A stretch of 28,752 nt of DNA from Myxococcales bacterium (GTDB taxonomy: Bacteria; Myxococcota_A; UBA9160; SMWR01): positions 1 to 28,752 of the forward strand of contig JACZVU010000013.1 in NCBI GenBank assembly GCA_022572485.1. Reading direction: 5' to 3'. Both the position numbers and the translations under genes were made by a program. The notes beneath the pieces are model-generated. The model was not told where the DNA came from, did no database searches, and saw nothing but the letters and a program-made list of their open reading frames with translations. Below, in pieces: positions 9,100 to 16,851 of this stretch (positions within the stretch are counted from its first letter, which is position 1; every line of letters starts with the position of its first letter).

Positions 9100-9475
9100 G
9101 TTCGTCCAAATCTCGCGGAACTCACACCTTCGACCCCGACTCCTTTCTCGCCTGAAGCCACCTCAGTCCCCAGCGAATCCGTTTCTCCGCGCGGAGCAAA
9201 ACCACCGTACCCAGAAATTCTCTCGAACAGGAGCGTCACTTGAGTGCGGTGATGGGAGGCCTGAGGGCGACATGGGCCTGAGCCCGATGGCCTCCCATCA
9301 CCACACCCGTGCAACCAACTCCCGCAGAGGAGTTCGACTCGGGGTCTCACCTACGATGCGTAATGAAGGTGGTTACGCGACACTGCAAAGCGAATCCGCA
9401 GGGTTCGCCAGCTACGCTCTTGCGGGGTGCGCCGCTTTCACGTCAAGTGACGGGATCGGCGGCTGAGCGTTCCGC
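9100..9475. other. 376-bp structured intergenic region
   Basis: No protein gene is supported. The stretch lies between convergent genes and is rich in inverted repeats: TGAGTTC/GAACTCA (9097-9124), a 14-bp perfect stem (9248-9302), AACTCC/GGAGTT (9317-9334), and a 10-bp inverted repeat (9234-9243 with 9443-9452) that brackets most of it. It could be a non-autonomous mobile element, a structured RNA, or stacked transcription-termination structures. Confidence 0.5.
9248..9302. repeat. 14-bp perfect stem with inner hairpin
   Basis: GGTGATGGGAGGCC (9248-9261) and its exact reverse complement (9289-9302) enclose 27 nt that contain a second hairpin, GGGC/GCCC with a CTGA loop (9274-9285). No T tract follows on either strand, so it is not a standard intrinsic terminator. 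Confidence 0.75.
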
Positions 9476-9480
9476 TCAGC
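9462..9480 (-). terminator. Hairpin overlapping the cyclase stop codon
   Basis: GCTGAGCG (9462-9469) and CGCTCAGC (9473-9480) form a perfect 8-bp stem with a 3-nt loop. The stop codon of the - strand cyclase gene (9476-9478) lies inside it. There is no T tract, so its role as a terminator or mRNA 3' stabiliser is only suggested by position. Confidence 0.4.
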
Positions 9481-12400
9481 GTGCCTTCGCGTTTCGCTCG
9501 ATCGAACCGAGCCCTTGTGGGTCTGCTGGCTCCGGGGAGAATGCCAATCGCTCCAGCCGCCGCGATTCGTAGAGTGACAGTGCCCAGAGCGGGAAGTATT
9601 GGCGGTAGAGGGTGTAGTCGAGTAGCGCCGTGCGAAAGAAGACGCCCGCCGGATCTTGTCGAGGCCAGCTGCCCGACTCTTCTTGCTGCTCGATCAGGAA
9701 GCGCGAACCTCGAACGATTGCCTCCCAGTCGGAATCGCGCGCTTCGAGCAGTGTCATCAACGCCCAGGCGGTGTGGATCACCTGGCTCTCTCGATGTTCA
9801 ACATAAATGTCGCTCACGCAGCTCACGGGGTCCTCTCCCCATCCGCCATCTACTCGTTGCCTTGCCCGAAGCCAATGGCACGCTCGGCGAATGGCCGAAT
9901 CATTCGGCTTGGTACCCGCGGCGAGGAGTCCCCGAACACCAAATAGCGTGCCATAGATGAAGCGCACACCCCAGACGCCGCGCCATGAACCGTCTGAAGC
10001 CTGCGAAACCCGCAAGCGCTCATGCGCGCGTGCAATTGCTGGCTCGATCTCGCCACCCAGGTAGTTCGGAAATCGACGCCGAAAGGTGTCGAGTGCCGAG
10101 ATGCACGAAGCGGTGCACTCGACGTAGGAGTGCTCGGTCATTGAATCCCCGAAGATCTCGGCCGGATTCAACCATTCGAGTCCCACCCTGGATCGCCGCG
10201 CCTCGTAGCTTCCGAATCCGCCATCTGGATTCTGGCAGCGGAGGATGAAGCACACCGCGTTGCGGGCGTCATCGGCGTCGAGGGTCAGGGTGGGTGTCCT
10301 CAGCAGCGCCTTCAACGCTTCGGCTGTGCAGTCACTAACCGGCCATCCATGCCACACGCTCGCAAAGCACCACCCTCCCTTCGGATCCACCCGAAAGGCT
10401 TCCCGATATCCCGGAAAGGTTTCCCGGATCTGCTGGCTATCGAGGAATGCGGCGCCTCGCTTGATCGCTGTTTCGGTTTCGGCATGCGGGCTCGCGGCGG
10501 TCAGCGCTTGCAATGAGAGCGCGGTATCCCACGATGCACTACGGGCTCCGGCAACGCGCATCCCGTCTGTATCGTCTTCCCACACCCAGGCTTCGAGTCG
10601 CTCCAATGCCCGCTTGGCGTCGGGGTCGTCGATGTAGCCGGCTCGCAGGGCGAGCACGTTCAGGATTCCACTCACCGGTGAAATGCTGGTGTGGTCCGTG
10701 GTTTGCAGCTCCCAACGGATGCGGCTTTCTATTTTGCGCAGTACGCGCTCGCGGAACGCCGGACGGTGGTGTCGCTCGAAGAGTGCGAGGAGCTCGAAGA
10801 TCAGACGCAGCGGCCGACTCGGTGGTGTCACGAGCTCAGCCCGACGCAGCGACCGGCGGGCCGCGACCCAATCGACGCCCGCATAATTTTCGGTGTAGAT
10901 CTCGCCGCGAATTCGATCGAGCAGCGCGGTCTGTGGTGCCGACGCCTTACGGCCGTAGAGGGCCGACATCGCCATCTGGATGTGGCGGGTATGGCAGTAG
11001 AGCTTGGATGGATGGATCGGAAGCGCTTCGGGTACGGACCACAACTCTGGCACCAAGGGGGAGACTCCGCGCCAGTCGTAGAGTCCGAGGAGCGCCAGCC
11101 AGAGTTTGCCCCAGCTCGGGATCGTCAGGATGCCTTCGCGGTGGATGAACTGCTGTGCGGGGGCGAGCAGCGGATCGGTCGCCTCTACGCCGAGCAGTCT
11201 CATTGCGATGTACACCAATGTCGTCACGAAGAGGTAAGGGGGTGAAAGTTCGTGTAGTCCCCAGAGTCCTGAAGACAATCGCGTGCGCTCGAAGTGTTGG
11301 ATCAACCTCGCTCGTCGCTCCGGCGAAATTTCTACACCAATGAGATGTTGGAGCATCACGTACTGGGCGGCGAGCATTGGGCACCAGACCACCTCTCCCT
11401 CCCAGCTTCCGAAGTCGCCGGAATCGGTGGCTGTGTTGCTCGGTTCGCCGTCGGAGGACCATTGCCGGGCGATCAACGCGTCCGCGCCGCGTTGGATTGC
11501 CGGCGCTGCGGGTGTCGCCTCCATCTCCTGGCGCGACGTGACCGCCATCGACAGCATCGGTGACGACATGACCGCGGGATTGCCACGCCTAAATGCGCCC
11601 GTCGCCAACCAGTGCAGTCGTCTTCCCATCTCTCTCGCAACTTCGGCTGCGCCTTTTGGATCTCCGCTTCGCGCGGCGCGTGCGCCGAGTCGAAGCAACG
11701 CGGGGCCAGCGACTTTGACGAACGATTGCGCGAAAGCCGTGAGTCTGTGGTCATCGCCCGCGAGGTACCGCATCGTGCGCTCGCGCTCGCGTGGATCTCG
11801 ACGCCACAGTTCGTAAACTTCGGCGCGGATCGCCGCGGCCGAAGCGGTGTCGGAAGCGAAGATCTCGTAGAGAGCGCCCGCAAGCATCTCGGCCACCCGG
11901 GTTCCGCGCTCTCTCGAACGTCGCCAACTCTCGAAATTCTCGGCCTGGACCAGAGTCGCGGCATCCACCATGCCAAACGTCATTCCGGCAGCCGTGAGCG
12001 GGTGGTGGAAGCCGACGGCATCGCCTACCAGTGCGAGTCCGGGTCGGCCGTGGTGGGCGCGCGGGCGCGCCTGGTTGACCGCCCAGGAGATGTCTCCCCC
12101 GTGCAGAGCGGCCTCGAACGATGGGCGCAGCGATTTCGGTAGCGCGGGCCCGTAGGCTTCGTAGAGCGTTCCCGGCGAGGCAGATGCGCGAAGGGGGAGG
12201 TCCAGGCATAGTCGTATTTCGTCCTCTGTAATTCGATAGGCGAGCATCGGGCCGGGTCCGCTGAGAAATATGTGCCCGTATCCCTCGAACGGAAGCTCGC
12301 GCGTGCGAAGGCGCAGGCCCGCCATTCGCGACAGCGTGACGCGCTCCGTGGGTAAACCCAGCGCCGCGCGCGCGCACGACGAGCGGCCGTCGGCAGCGAC

Positions 12401-12865
12401 GATGTGTTCGGCTGTCACGCGCTCTTCGCCGTCCGAGCGGGATTGTTGGAACGACACGCACTGACCATCGATTCCGGTCGCACGCGCTCCGGGCAAGTAG
12501 GTGATATTGGAATGTGCGGACACCGCCTCGCGCAGCGCGTCGACGAGTGCGAGGTGTTCACCGCTCCAACCGCGGGCTCCGTTCGCGTACGGGAGAACCA
12601 CCGGCGTGCTTCCGTCGTCCGGGAAGATCGCGAACCCGCGCCCCGAGTCGAAGCGGGAATTTTCGGACGGATCGAGGCCAAGCTCGTGCAACACACTCAG
12701 CCCGAGGGGGTGCAGCCATTCGCCCGCGAGCCGACGCGCCGCGTCGGGGTTGGCTTCGAGGAGCAGGACTCGCGCACCTGCCCGCGCATGAGCGAGCGCC
12801 GCGACGCAACCGACGGGGCCCGCACCGATCACGATCGCGTCGAAGGTTGCGGATTGGATGTTCAC
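9476..12865 (-). CDS. Squalene epoxidase-oxidosqualene cyclase fusion protein
   Basis: This is one continuous 1129-residue frame. Residues 1-400 form an FAD monooxygenase resembling squalene epoxidase: GAGPVG (14-19), GEWLHPLG (48-55), an ADG motif (158-160) and VGD...HPLTAAGMT (280-296), the last close to the HPLTGGGMT signature. Residues 400-490 are a linker. Residues 490-1105 align along their length with oxidosqualene cyclases: the CHxR site (H625), SWDTAL (778-783), HGWPVSDCTAE (839-849, catalytic D845), NPAEIFGD, YVECT (C917), GSWRGVWG, and DGGWGED. DCTAE marks an oxidosqualene cyclase rather than a squalene-hopene cyclase (DxDD). One chain would thus epoxidise squalene and cyclise the epoxide to a protosterol. 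The start is GTG at 12865 with GAGG about 8 nt upstream, overlapping a small ORF by 4 nt. Known bacterial counterparts are, to my knowledge, separate genes. The cyclase is firm; the epoxidase role and the product are inferred. Confidence 0.92.
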   Translation of the reverse strand: MNIQSATFDAIVIGAGPVGCVAALAHARAGARVLLLEANPDAARRLAGEWLHPLGLSVLHELGLDPSENSRFDSGRGFAIFPDDGSTPVVLPYANGARGWSGEHLALVDALREAVSAHSNITYLPGARATGIDGQCVSFQQSRSDGEERVTAEHIVAADGRSSCARAALGLPTERVTLSRMAGLRLRTRELPFEGYGHIFLSGPGPMLAYRITEDEIRLCLDLPLRASASPGTLYEAYGPALPKSLRPSFEAALHGGDISWAVNQARPRAHHGRPGLALVGDAVGFHHPLTAAGMTFGMVDAATLVQAENFESWRRSRERGTRVAEMLAGALYEIFASDTASAAAIRAEVYELWRRDPRERERTMRYLAGDDHRLTAFAQSFVKVAGPALLRLGARAARSGDPKGAAEVAREMGRRLHWLATGAFRRGNPAVMSSPMLSMAVTSRQEMEATPAAPAIQRGADALIARQWSSDGEPSNTATDSGDFGSWEGEVVWCPMLAAQYVMLQHLIGVEISPERRARLIQHFERTRLSSGLWGLHELSPPYLFVTTLVYIAMRLLGVEATDPLLAPAQQFIHREGILTIPSWGKLWLALLGLYDWRGVSPLVPELWSVPEALPIHPSKLYCHTRHIQMAMSALYGRKASAPQTALLDRIRGEIYTENYAGVDWVAARRSLRRAELVTPPSRPLRLIFELLALFERHHRPAFRERVLRKIESRIRWELQTTDHTSISPVSGILNVLALRAGYIDDPDAKRALERLEAWVWEDDTDGMRVAGARSASWDTALSLQALTAASPHAETETAIKRGAAFLDSQQIRETFPGYREAFRVDPKGGWCFASVWHGWPVSDCTAEALKALLRTPTLTLDADDARNAVCFILRCQNPDGGFGSYEARRSRVGLEWLNPAEIFGDSMTEHSYVECTASCISALDTFRRRFPNYLGGEIEPAIARAHERLRVSQASDGSWRGVWGVRFIYGTLFGVRGLLAAGTKPNDSAIRRACHWLRARQRVDGGWGEDPVSCVSDIYVEHRESQVIHTAWALMTLLEARDSDWEAIVRGSRFLIEQQEESGSWPRQDPAGVFFRTALLDYTLYRQYFPLWALSLYESRRLERLAFSPEPADPQGLGSIERNAKAR

Positions 12866-12981
12866 GCGGCTACCTCGCGGAAGTGCGCCTCGGGCGCAGT
12901 CTCCGCGCGGCTCGTCTGCCTCGGATCATGGGTTGGCTTCAATTCCAGGGGGGGTGGAACGGATTGGGGCTGGACGAGCAT
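12862..12981 (-). CDS. Small 39-residue ORF coupled to the cyclase gene
   Basis: An ATG at 12981 has a perfect AGGAGG (12985-12990), though with only 3-nt spacing. The ORF encodes 39 residues, Pro-rich at the start (QPQSVPPPLELKP) and charged at the end. Its TGA overlaps the GTG start of the cyclase fusion in a 4-nt GTGA, the classic arrangement for translational coupling. No homology is recognisable. It may be a real leader that feeds ribosomes to the long downstream gene, or chance reading in a GC-rich spacer. The upstream SDR stop is at 13004. Confidence 0.4.
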   Translation of the reverse strand: MLVQPQSVPPPLELKPTHDPRQTSRAETAPEAHFREVAA

Positions 12982-13003
12982 GAACCTCCTGGGTCTTCGT
13001 CGC

Positions 13004-14125
13004 CTAGGCGGTGGTTGACGCGGCCAGGGCCGGGTCGGGTGAGGCTGCCATCGGCACTCGCGCAGCCGGGTTTTTAATGGCACCACGCGCGTAGAAGAAC
13101 GCATACGCTTCTTCTATTGCGCTCTCGATATCAGTGGGCCGATACCCTAGCTCAACCTGCGCCTTGCTGGTGTTGGCATGTCGCCGCATTTGCAGTAGCC
13201 GAATCGCGCCGGGTGTGAGTCGCTGGCGGACCTTTGGAAAGAAGCGACTCAAAAACGGGCTGGCGATCTCCGCAAAAACTCCCATCACGGGTGCCGGCAG
13301 CCGCCTGCCCGGGCGGGGGACGCCTGTCACCCGCGCAAACAGCCCGACAATCTCGTCGAGCGTCGCGAAGCGCGTGCTGAAGATGTATTTCTCGCCCGTG
13401 CGGCCGCGCGACATTGCGAGCAGGTGGCCATTGACGATGTCTCGAGTGCTCACAAATTCGAAGCCGCCGGGCACGTAGGCGCGAAGCCGACTGTTGGCAA
13501 AATCACACAGGGTTTGTCCCATCCGGGACGGCAAAAAATCGTTCCCGCCGAGAATCGCACAAGAGGTGGCCACCACCACGTCGAGCCCACGTACAACGGC
13601 TCGAAGGCATTCGAGTTCGGCGAGTACCTTGGTTCGCTCATAGGGCATGGCGCGGTGGAAGGGGTAGAAGGGAGCGGATTCGTCGCTTGGCGCGGAAGGG
13701 TCGTCGAGGTGATGACCCACGGCGCTGAAGGATCCGGTGACCACCACGCGGGCGACGCCGTGGGTTCGCGCGACTTCAAGGATGTGCTGTGTGCCGATGA
13801 CATTGGACTCGAACAGCTGGCGCCGGTGTTTGGCGTCGCCTTGAATCGTCGAAACCATCGCCCCGCAGTGATACACGCGCTGGCAACCCTTCATGGCGTC
13901 ACTCACTGACTCGAGATCGCGGAAGTCGCCTTCCGCGCGTTCGACGTCGAGGCCATCGATGGCACTGTTGTCGCAACCGGGCTGGAGCAGAACGCGGATG
14001 TGCTCTCCGTCTGCGAGCAAGCGCGCAAGCAGGTTGGCGCCCAGGTGGCCCGAGGCGCCGGTCACGAGCACCAAGCCGGTGCCCGGAGCGAGGTCGGGTC
14101 GATCGCAGTTGATGGATTCCGGCAT
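13004..14125 (-). CDS. Extended SDR, 3-beta-HSD / NAD-dependent epimerase type
   Basis: This 373-residue NAD(P)-dependent oxidoreductase has TGASGHLG (22-29) and the Y162-x3-K166 catalytic pair (PYERTK). SNVIGTQHILEVA and a long C-terminal substrate region are typical of the 3-beta-hydroxysteroid dehydrogenase, dihydroflavonol reductase and HpnA group. It directly precedes the cyclase fusion and is divergent from a sterol reductase. I therefore infer a sterol role, such as oxidation at C-3 during C-4 demethylation (compare NSDHL, or bacterial SdmB). The start is uncertain: ATG 14125 has GAAGG 8 nt upstream and sits just before the Rossmann fold, while ATG 14143 and GTG 14209 are in frame but have poor ribosome sites. 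The C-terminal tail (about 25 residues, Ala/Pro-rich) is low-complexity. Fold certain, substrate inferred from context. Confidence 0.88.
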   Translation of the reverse strand: MPESINCDRPDLAPGTGLVLVTGASGHLGANLLARLLADGEHIRVLLQPGCDNSAIDGLDVERAEGDFRDLESVSDAMKGCQRVYHCGAMVSTIQGDAKHRRQLFESNVIGTQHILEVARTHGVARVVVTGSFSAVGHHLDDPSAPSDESAPFYPFHRAMPYERTKVLAELECLRAVVRGLDVVVATSCAILGGNDFLPSRMGQTLCDFANSRLRAYVPGGFEFVSTRDIVNGHLLAMSRGRTGEKYIFSTRFATLDEIVGLFARVTGVPRPGRRLPAPVMGVFAEIASPFLSRFFPKVRQRLTPGAIRLLQMRRHANTSKAQVELGYRPTDIESAIEEAYAFFYARGAIKNPAARVPMAASPDPALAASTTA

Positions 14126-14261
14126 TGCGGTCGCCTTCGTCATCCCTTCGGCAATTTTCGATCGGGAAGAATAGGCGAGAAGCCGGGTCGCCACCTCGAA
14201 ATCCGCCACCTAAAGAGCGAAGTAGGCATCGCGCGCTCTCCATCTGTGCGAAAATCCGCCG

Positions 14262-15566
14262 ATGACTGCGGGCCGGCAAGATCGAGGCGGCTCGACCGAG
14301 GGTGGGGCGAGCGCGCGGCAATCGCGCTCGGATTTCGGCGGAGTCGCTGGGAATCTCGCGCTTTTGGTCGCGCTGCCCATCGGAACCGCGTATCTCTATT
14401 TTTGCGCGCGCTTCAACGACGGGCGTTTGTTCCCGAACCCCGAAGCCGATCTGGGTGCTTTTGCGGAGAGCCTGGCTCCGAGCTGGGAAACCGCGGCTGT
14501 CTACCTCGCCTGGCTGGCGTTCCAGGCCCTGCTGCAGGCCTTCGCGCCGGGGCCAATGGTCAAGGGAACGCCGCTCGAAGACGGCACTTGCCTCCGCTAT
14601 CGGATGAACGGTCGCTCCTCCCTGCTGATTACCGCCGTCGTGTTCACCGTGGGCGTCGGAAGTGGCCTGTTCCCGCTGCGCTGGATCTACGACCACTTCG
14701 GAGAGTTGATCTCGGTGGTCTCGTTGTTCTCCTATGTGTTTGCGCTCTTCTTGCTGATCTACGGTCGCGTCACCGAGCCGGCCCGCAAACCGCGCAGCGT
14801 GATCGTCGACTACTTCCTCGGGGCGGCGCGCCATCCTCGCGTTCCGCCGGTCACCGGGTTCGATCTCAAGGTTTTTTTCGAAGCGCGCCCCGGCCTGATC
14901 GGTTGGATGCTGGTCGTTTTTTCATTTGCCGCGGTGCAGGTCGAGCGCCACGGGTCACTGTCCACCGCAATGGCTGTGGTCGGCGCACTGCAGCTCGTAT
15001 ACGTGCTCGACTACTTCTGGCATGAACCTGCGATCCTTACAACGCTCGACATCCAGCACGAGAATTTCGGGTGGATGTTGCTCTTCGGTGATCTCGTATG
15101 GGTGCCGATGACCTACACCCTCCAGGCCCACTATCTGATCGACCACGCTCCGGAACTTCCAATCTGGGCCGCTGCGCTCTGTGTCTTGTTGGGGCTCGTT
15201 GGCGTGACGTTATTTCGCTTGTCGAACCTCCAGAAACACCGCTTTCGGAGCGATCCAAACGACCTGCTGATCTGGGGAAAGGCCGCTGAATTCATCGAGA
15301 CCCGCCACGGCAACCGCCTGCTCGTTTCGGGTTTCTGGGGTTGGTCGCGCCATTTGAATTATCTGGGTGACTGGCTGCTGGGCCTCGCCTGGTCGCTGCC
15401 CTGCGGGTTCCGGTCGCCGCTGCCTTACTTCTACCCGATCTATTTTGCGTTTCTACTGATCCATCGCGAGCGCCGCGACCACCACCGCTGCGCGGCCAAG
15501 TACGGCGAAGATTGGGACTGCTACTGCCGTCGGGTGCGCTGGCGGATCGTCCCGGGATTGTATTGA
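14262..15566 (+). CDS. Sterol C-14/C-7 reductase, ERG4/ERG24 family
   Basis: The 434-residue polytopic membrane protein belongs to the ERG4/ERG24/DHCR7 family, which reduces delta-14, delta-7 or delta-24(28) sterol double bonds with NADPH. Visible landmarks are LEDGTCLRYRMNG (105-117), DYFLGAARHPR (183-193), HENFGWMLLFGDLVWVP (266-282), and the C-terminal signature GWSRHLNYLGD (360-370), LLIHRERRD (398-406), KYGEDW (413-418), ending IVPGLY as in family members. About eight to nine hydrophobic helices are present after a hydrophilic 25-residue N-terminus; the ATG at 14262 has no clear Shine-Dalgarno. It is divergent from the SDR and cyclase fusion and probably acts on their product. Delta-14 reductase activity after C-14 demethylation is the likeliest role, but no CYP51 is in the window. 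Family firm, position specificity open. Confidence 0.92.
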   Translation: MTAGRQDRGGSTEGGASARQSRSDFGGVAGNLALLVALPIGTAYLYFCARFNDGRLFPNPEADLGAFAESLAPSWETAAVYLAWLAFQALLQAFAPGPMVKGTPLEDGTCLRYRMNGRSSLLITAVVFTVGVGSGLFPLRWIYDHFGELISVVSLFSYVFALFLLIYGRVTEPARKPRSVIVDYFLGAARHPRVPPVTGFDLKVFFEARPGLIGWMLVVFSFAAVQVERHGSLSTAMAVVGALQLVYVLDYFWHEPAILTTLDIQHENFGWMLLFGDLVWVPMTYTLQAHYLIDHAPELPIWAAALCVLLGLVGVTLFRLSNLQKHRFRSDPNDLLIWGKAAEFIETRHGNRLLVSGFWGWSRHLNYLGDWLLGLAWSLPCGFRSPLPYFYPIYFAFLLIHRERRDHHRCAAKYGEDWDCYCRRVRWRIVPGLY

Positions 15567-15593
15567 GACAAACGAATCCTCCAACGCAGAATC

Positions 15594-15761
15594 TTGGCGC
15601 GCCTGCGTCAGCGGCCGGTGACAACCGTGCTTGCGGTGTTCGTCATCGCAGTCATCTTTTCGCCGCTGCTATTCGCACGGTTACGTACACGCCGCGCAGA
15701 GGGAGCAGGCGAAGGCCGGCTTCGTTGGCTGTGGCTGGCTGACGCGAGTGCTCCGGGCTAG
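15594..15761 (+). CDS. Possible small single-helix membrane protein
   Basis: A 55-residue frame from TTG 15594 to TAG 15759-15761 encodes one hydrophobic helix (TTVLAVFVIAVIFSPLLF) followed by an Arg-rich segment. It lies in the same frame as the sterol reductase, after that gene's TGA. There is no Shine-Dalgarno and no recognisable family. The sterol reductase ends normally at IVPGLY, so readthrough is unlikely. Support is composition only. Confidence 0.22.
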   Translation: MARLRQRPVTTVLAVFVIAVIFSPLLFARLRTRRAEGAGEGRLRWLWLADASAPG

Positions 15762-15805
15762 GCTCTGCCTCCAGTTTTCTGCGTAGAAGTTGTTGGATCT
15801 TGAAG

Positions 15806-16824
15806 ATGCCTCGAGACCCCCGCTACGACATTCTCTTCGAGCCGCTTCAGATTGGTCCCGTCACCGCACCGAATCGCTTCTACCCGGTGCCACACTGTAC
15901 CGGTATGGGTTACGCAAGGCCCCAGATGCTGGCTGCGATGCGTGGTGTCAAGGCCGAGGGTGGTTGGGGCGTTGTCTCGACTGAATACTGTTCGATCCAC
16001 CCAAGCTCGAAAGACGATCCGATGCCCGCGGCGACGTTGTGGGACGATGAAGATGTGCGCGCGGCGGCACTGATGGTGGAGAACGTTCATCAACACGGTG
16101 CTCTGGCCGCGTCGCGCAGCTCGACAAGCTCGCGAATGTCGAGATCTTCCTCGATAGCGAACTCGACGAGGAACAGATTCTGGAGTTTGGTGCCGATCGT
16201 GTTGCGCTTGCGACGGGGGCCGCGTGGCGCAAGAGCGGCATCGGACGTTGGCATACGGTGCCGATTCAGGGCTGGGAGAACGCGAACGTGTTGACTCCGG
16301 ACGATGTCATGGCCGGCGTGATTCCGAAGGGGCCGGTCGTGGTTTTTGATGACGACAACTACTACATGGGGAGCGTCGTTGCCGAAAAGCTACTCCGTGC
16401 GGAATACGACGTGACTTTTGTGACGCCCGCCGGGAAGGTATGCGAATGGGCATATACGACTGATGAACAGACGCGCGCCCAGGCGATGCTCATCTCGTTG
16501 GGGGTTCATCTCGAAACCGGTACGGTCGTTCAATCGTTGGCCGGCGACAAGGTGACGCTGGCCTGCGCGTACACGGGACGCAGGCGAGACGTAGAGGCGG
16601 CGAGCGTCGTAATGGTGACGTCTCGAGAGCCGCGCGATGCGCTCTATCACGCGCTGTGCGAGCGTATCGAGATCATGCGGGTCGGAGATTGCAGCGCGCC
16701 GGGGATCATCGCATCTGCGGTCTACTCGGGTCATCGTTACGCACGAGCGATGGATGTCGATTCCAGTTGCGGAAATTTCCGGCGGGAGCGCGCTGTCGTA
16801 CCTCCAAAATCCGTGTCTGTGTGA
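15806..16824 (+). pseudogene. Trimethylamine-dehydrogenase-like flavoprotein, internally deleted
   Basis: Residues 1 to about 100 (ATG 15806; RYDILFEPLQIGPVTAPNRF, then VENVHQHGALA) match the start of the FMN TIM barrel of the trimethylamine/dimethylamine dehydrogenase group of old-yellow-enzyme relatives. At about 16106-16114 the match jumps, in another frame, to the late part of the same family: LDKLANVEIF, FGADRVALATGA, GPVVVFDDDNYYMG, and GDCSAPGIIASAVYSGHRYAR near the end. Compared with the roughly 700-residue relatives, about 350 residues are missing, including the rest of the barrel and the cysteines of the [4Fe-4S] cluster. The frame change means no functional fusion is made. It was probably once an amine N-demethylase or related oxidoreductase. 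An assembly collapse is an alternative explanation. Confidence 0.85.
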
Positions 16825-16851
16825 CGTGAAATTGAGTCGTATCGCGAGCGG

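Noticed and set aside
9310..9350. tRNA-like GAGTTCGACTC sequence near 9329-9339.
   Set aside because: The T-arm stem is only 3 bp and the upstream sequence is a long unrelated hairpin, with no cloverleaf.
9476..12865. The cyclase domain as a squalene-hopene cyclase.
   Set aside because: The catalytic motif is VSDCTAE, not DxDD, and flanking segments follow oxidosqualene cyclases throughout.
15564..15566. In-frame TGA of the sterol reductase as a recoded codon joining it to the 15594 helix.
   Set aside because: The protein ends at the family's normal C-terminus (IVPGLY), there is no U-x-x-C context, and I saw no SECIS-like hairpin after it.
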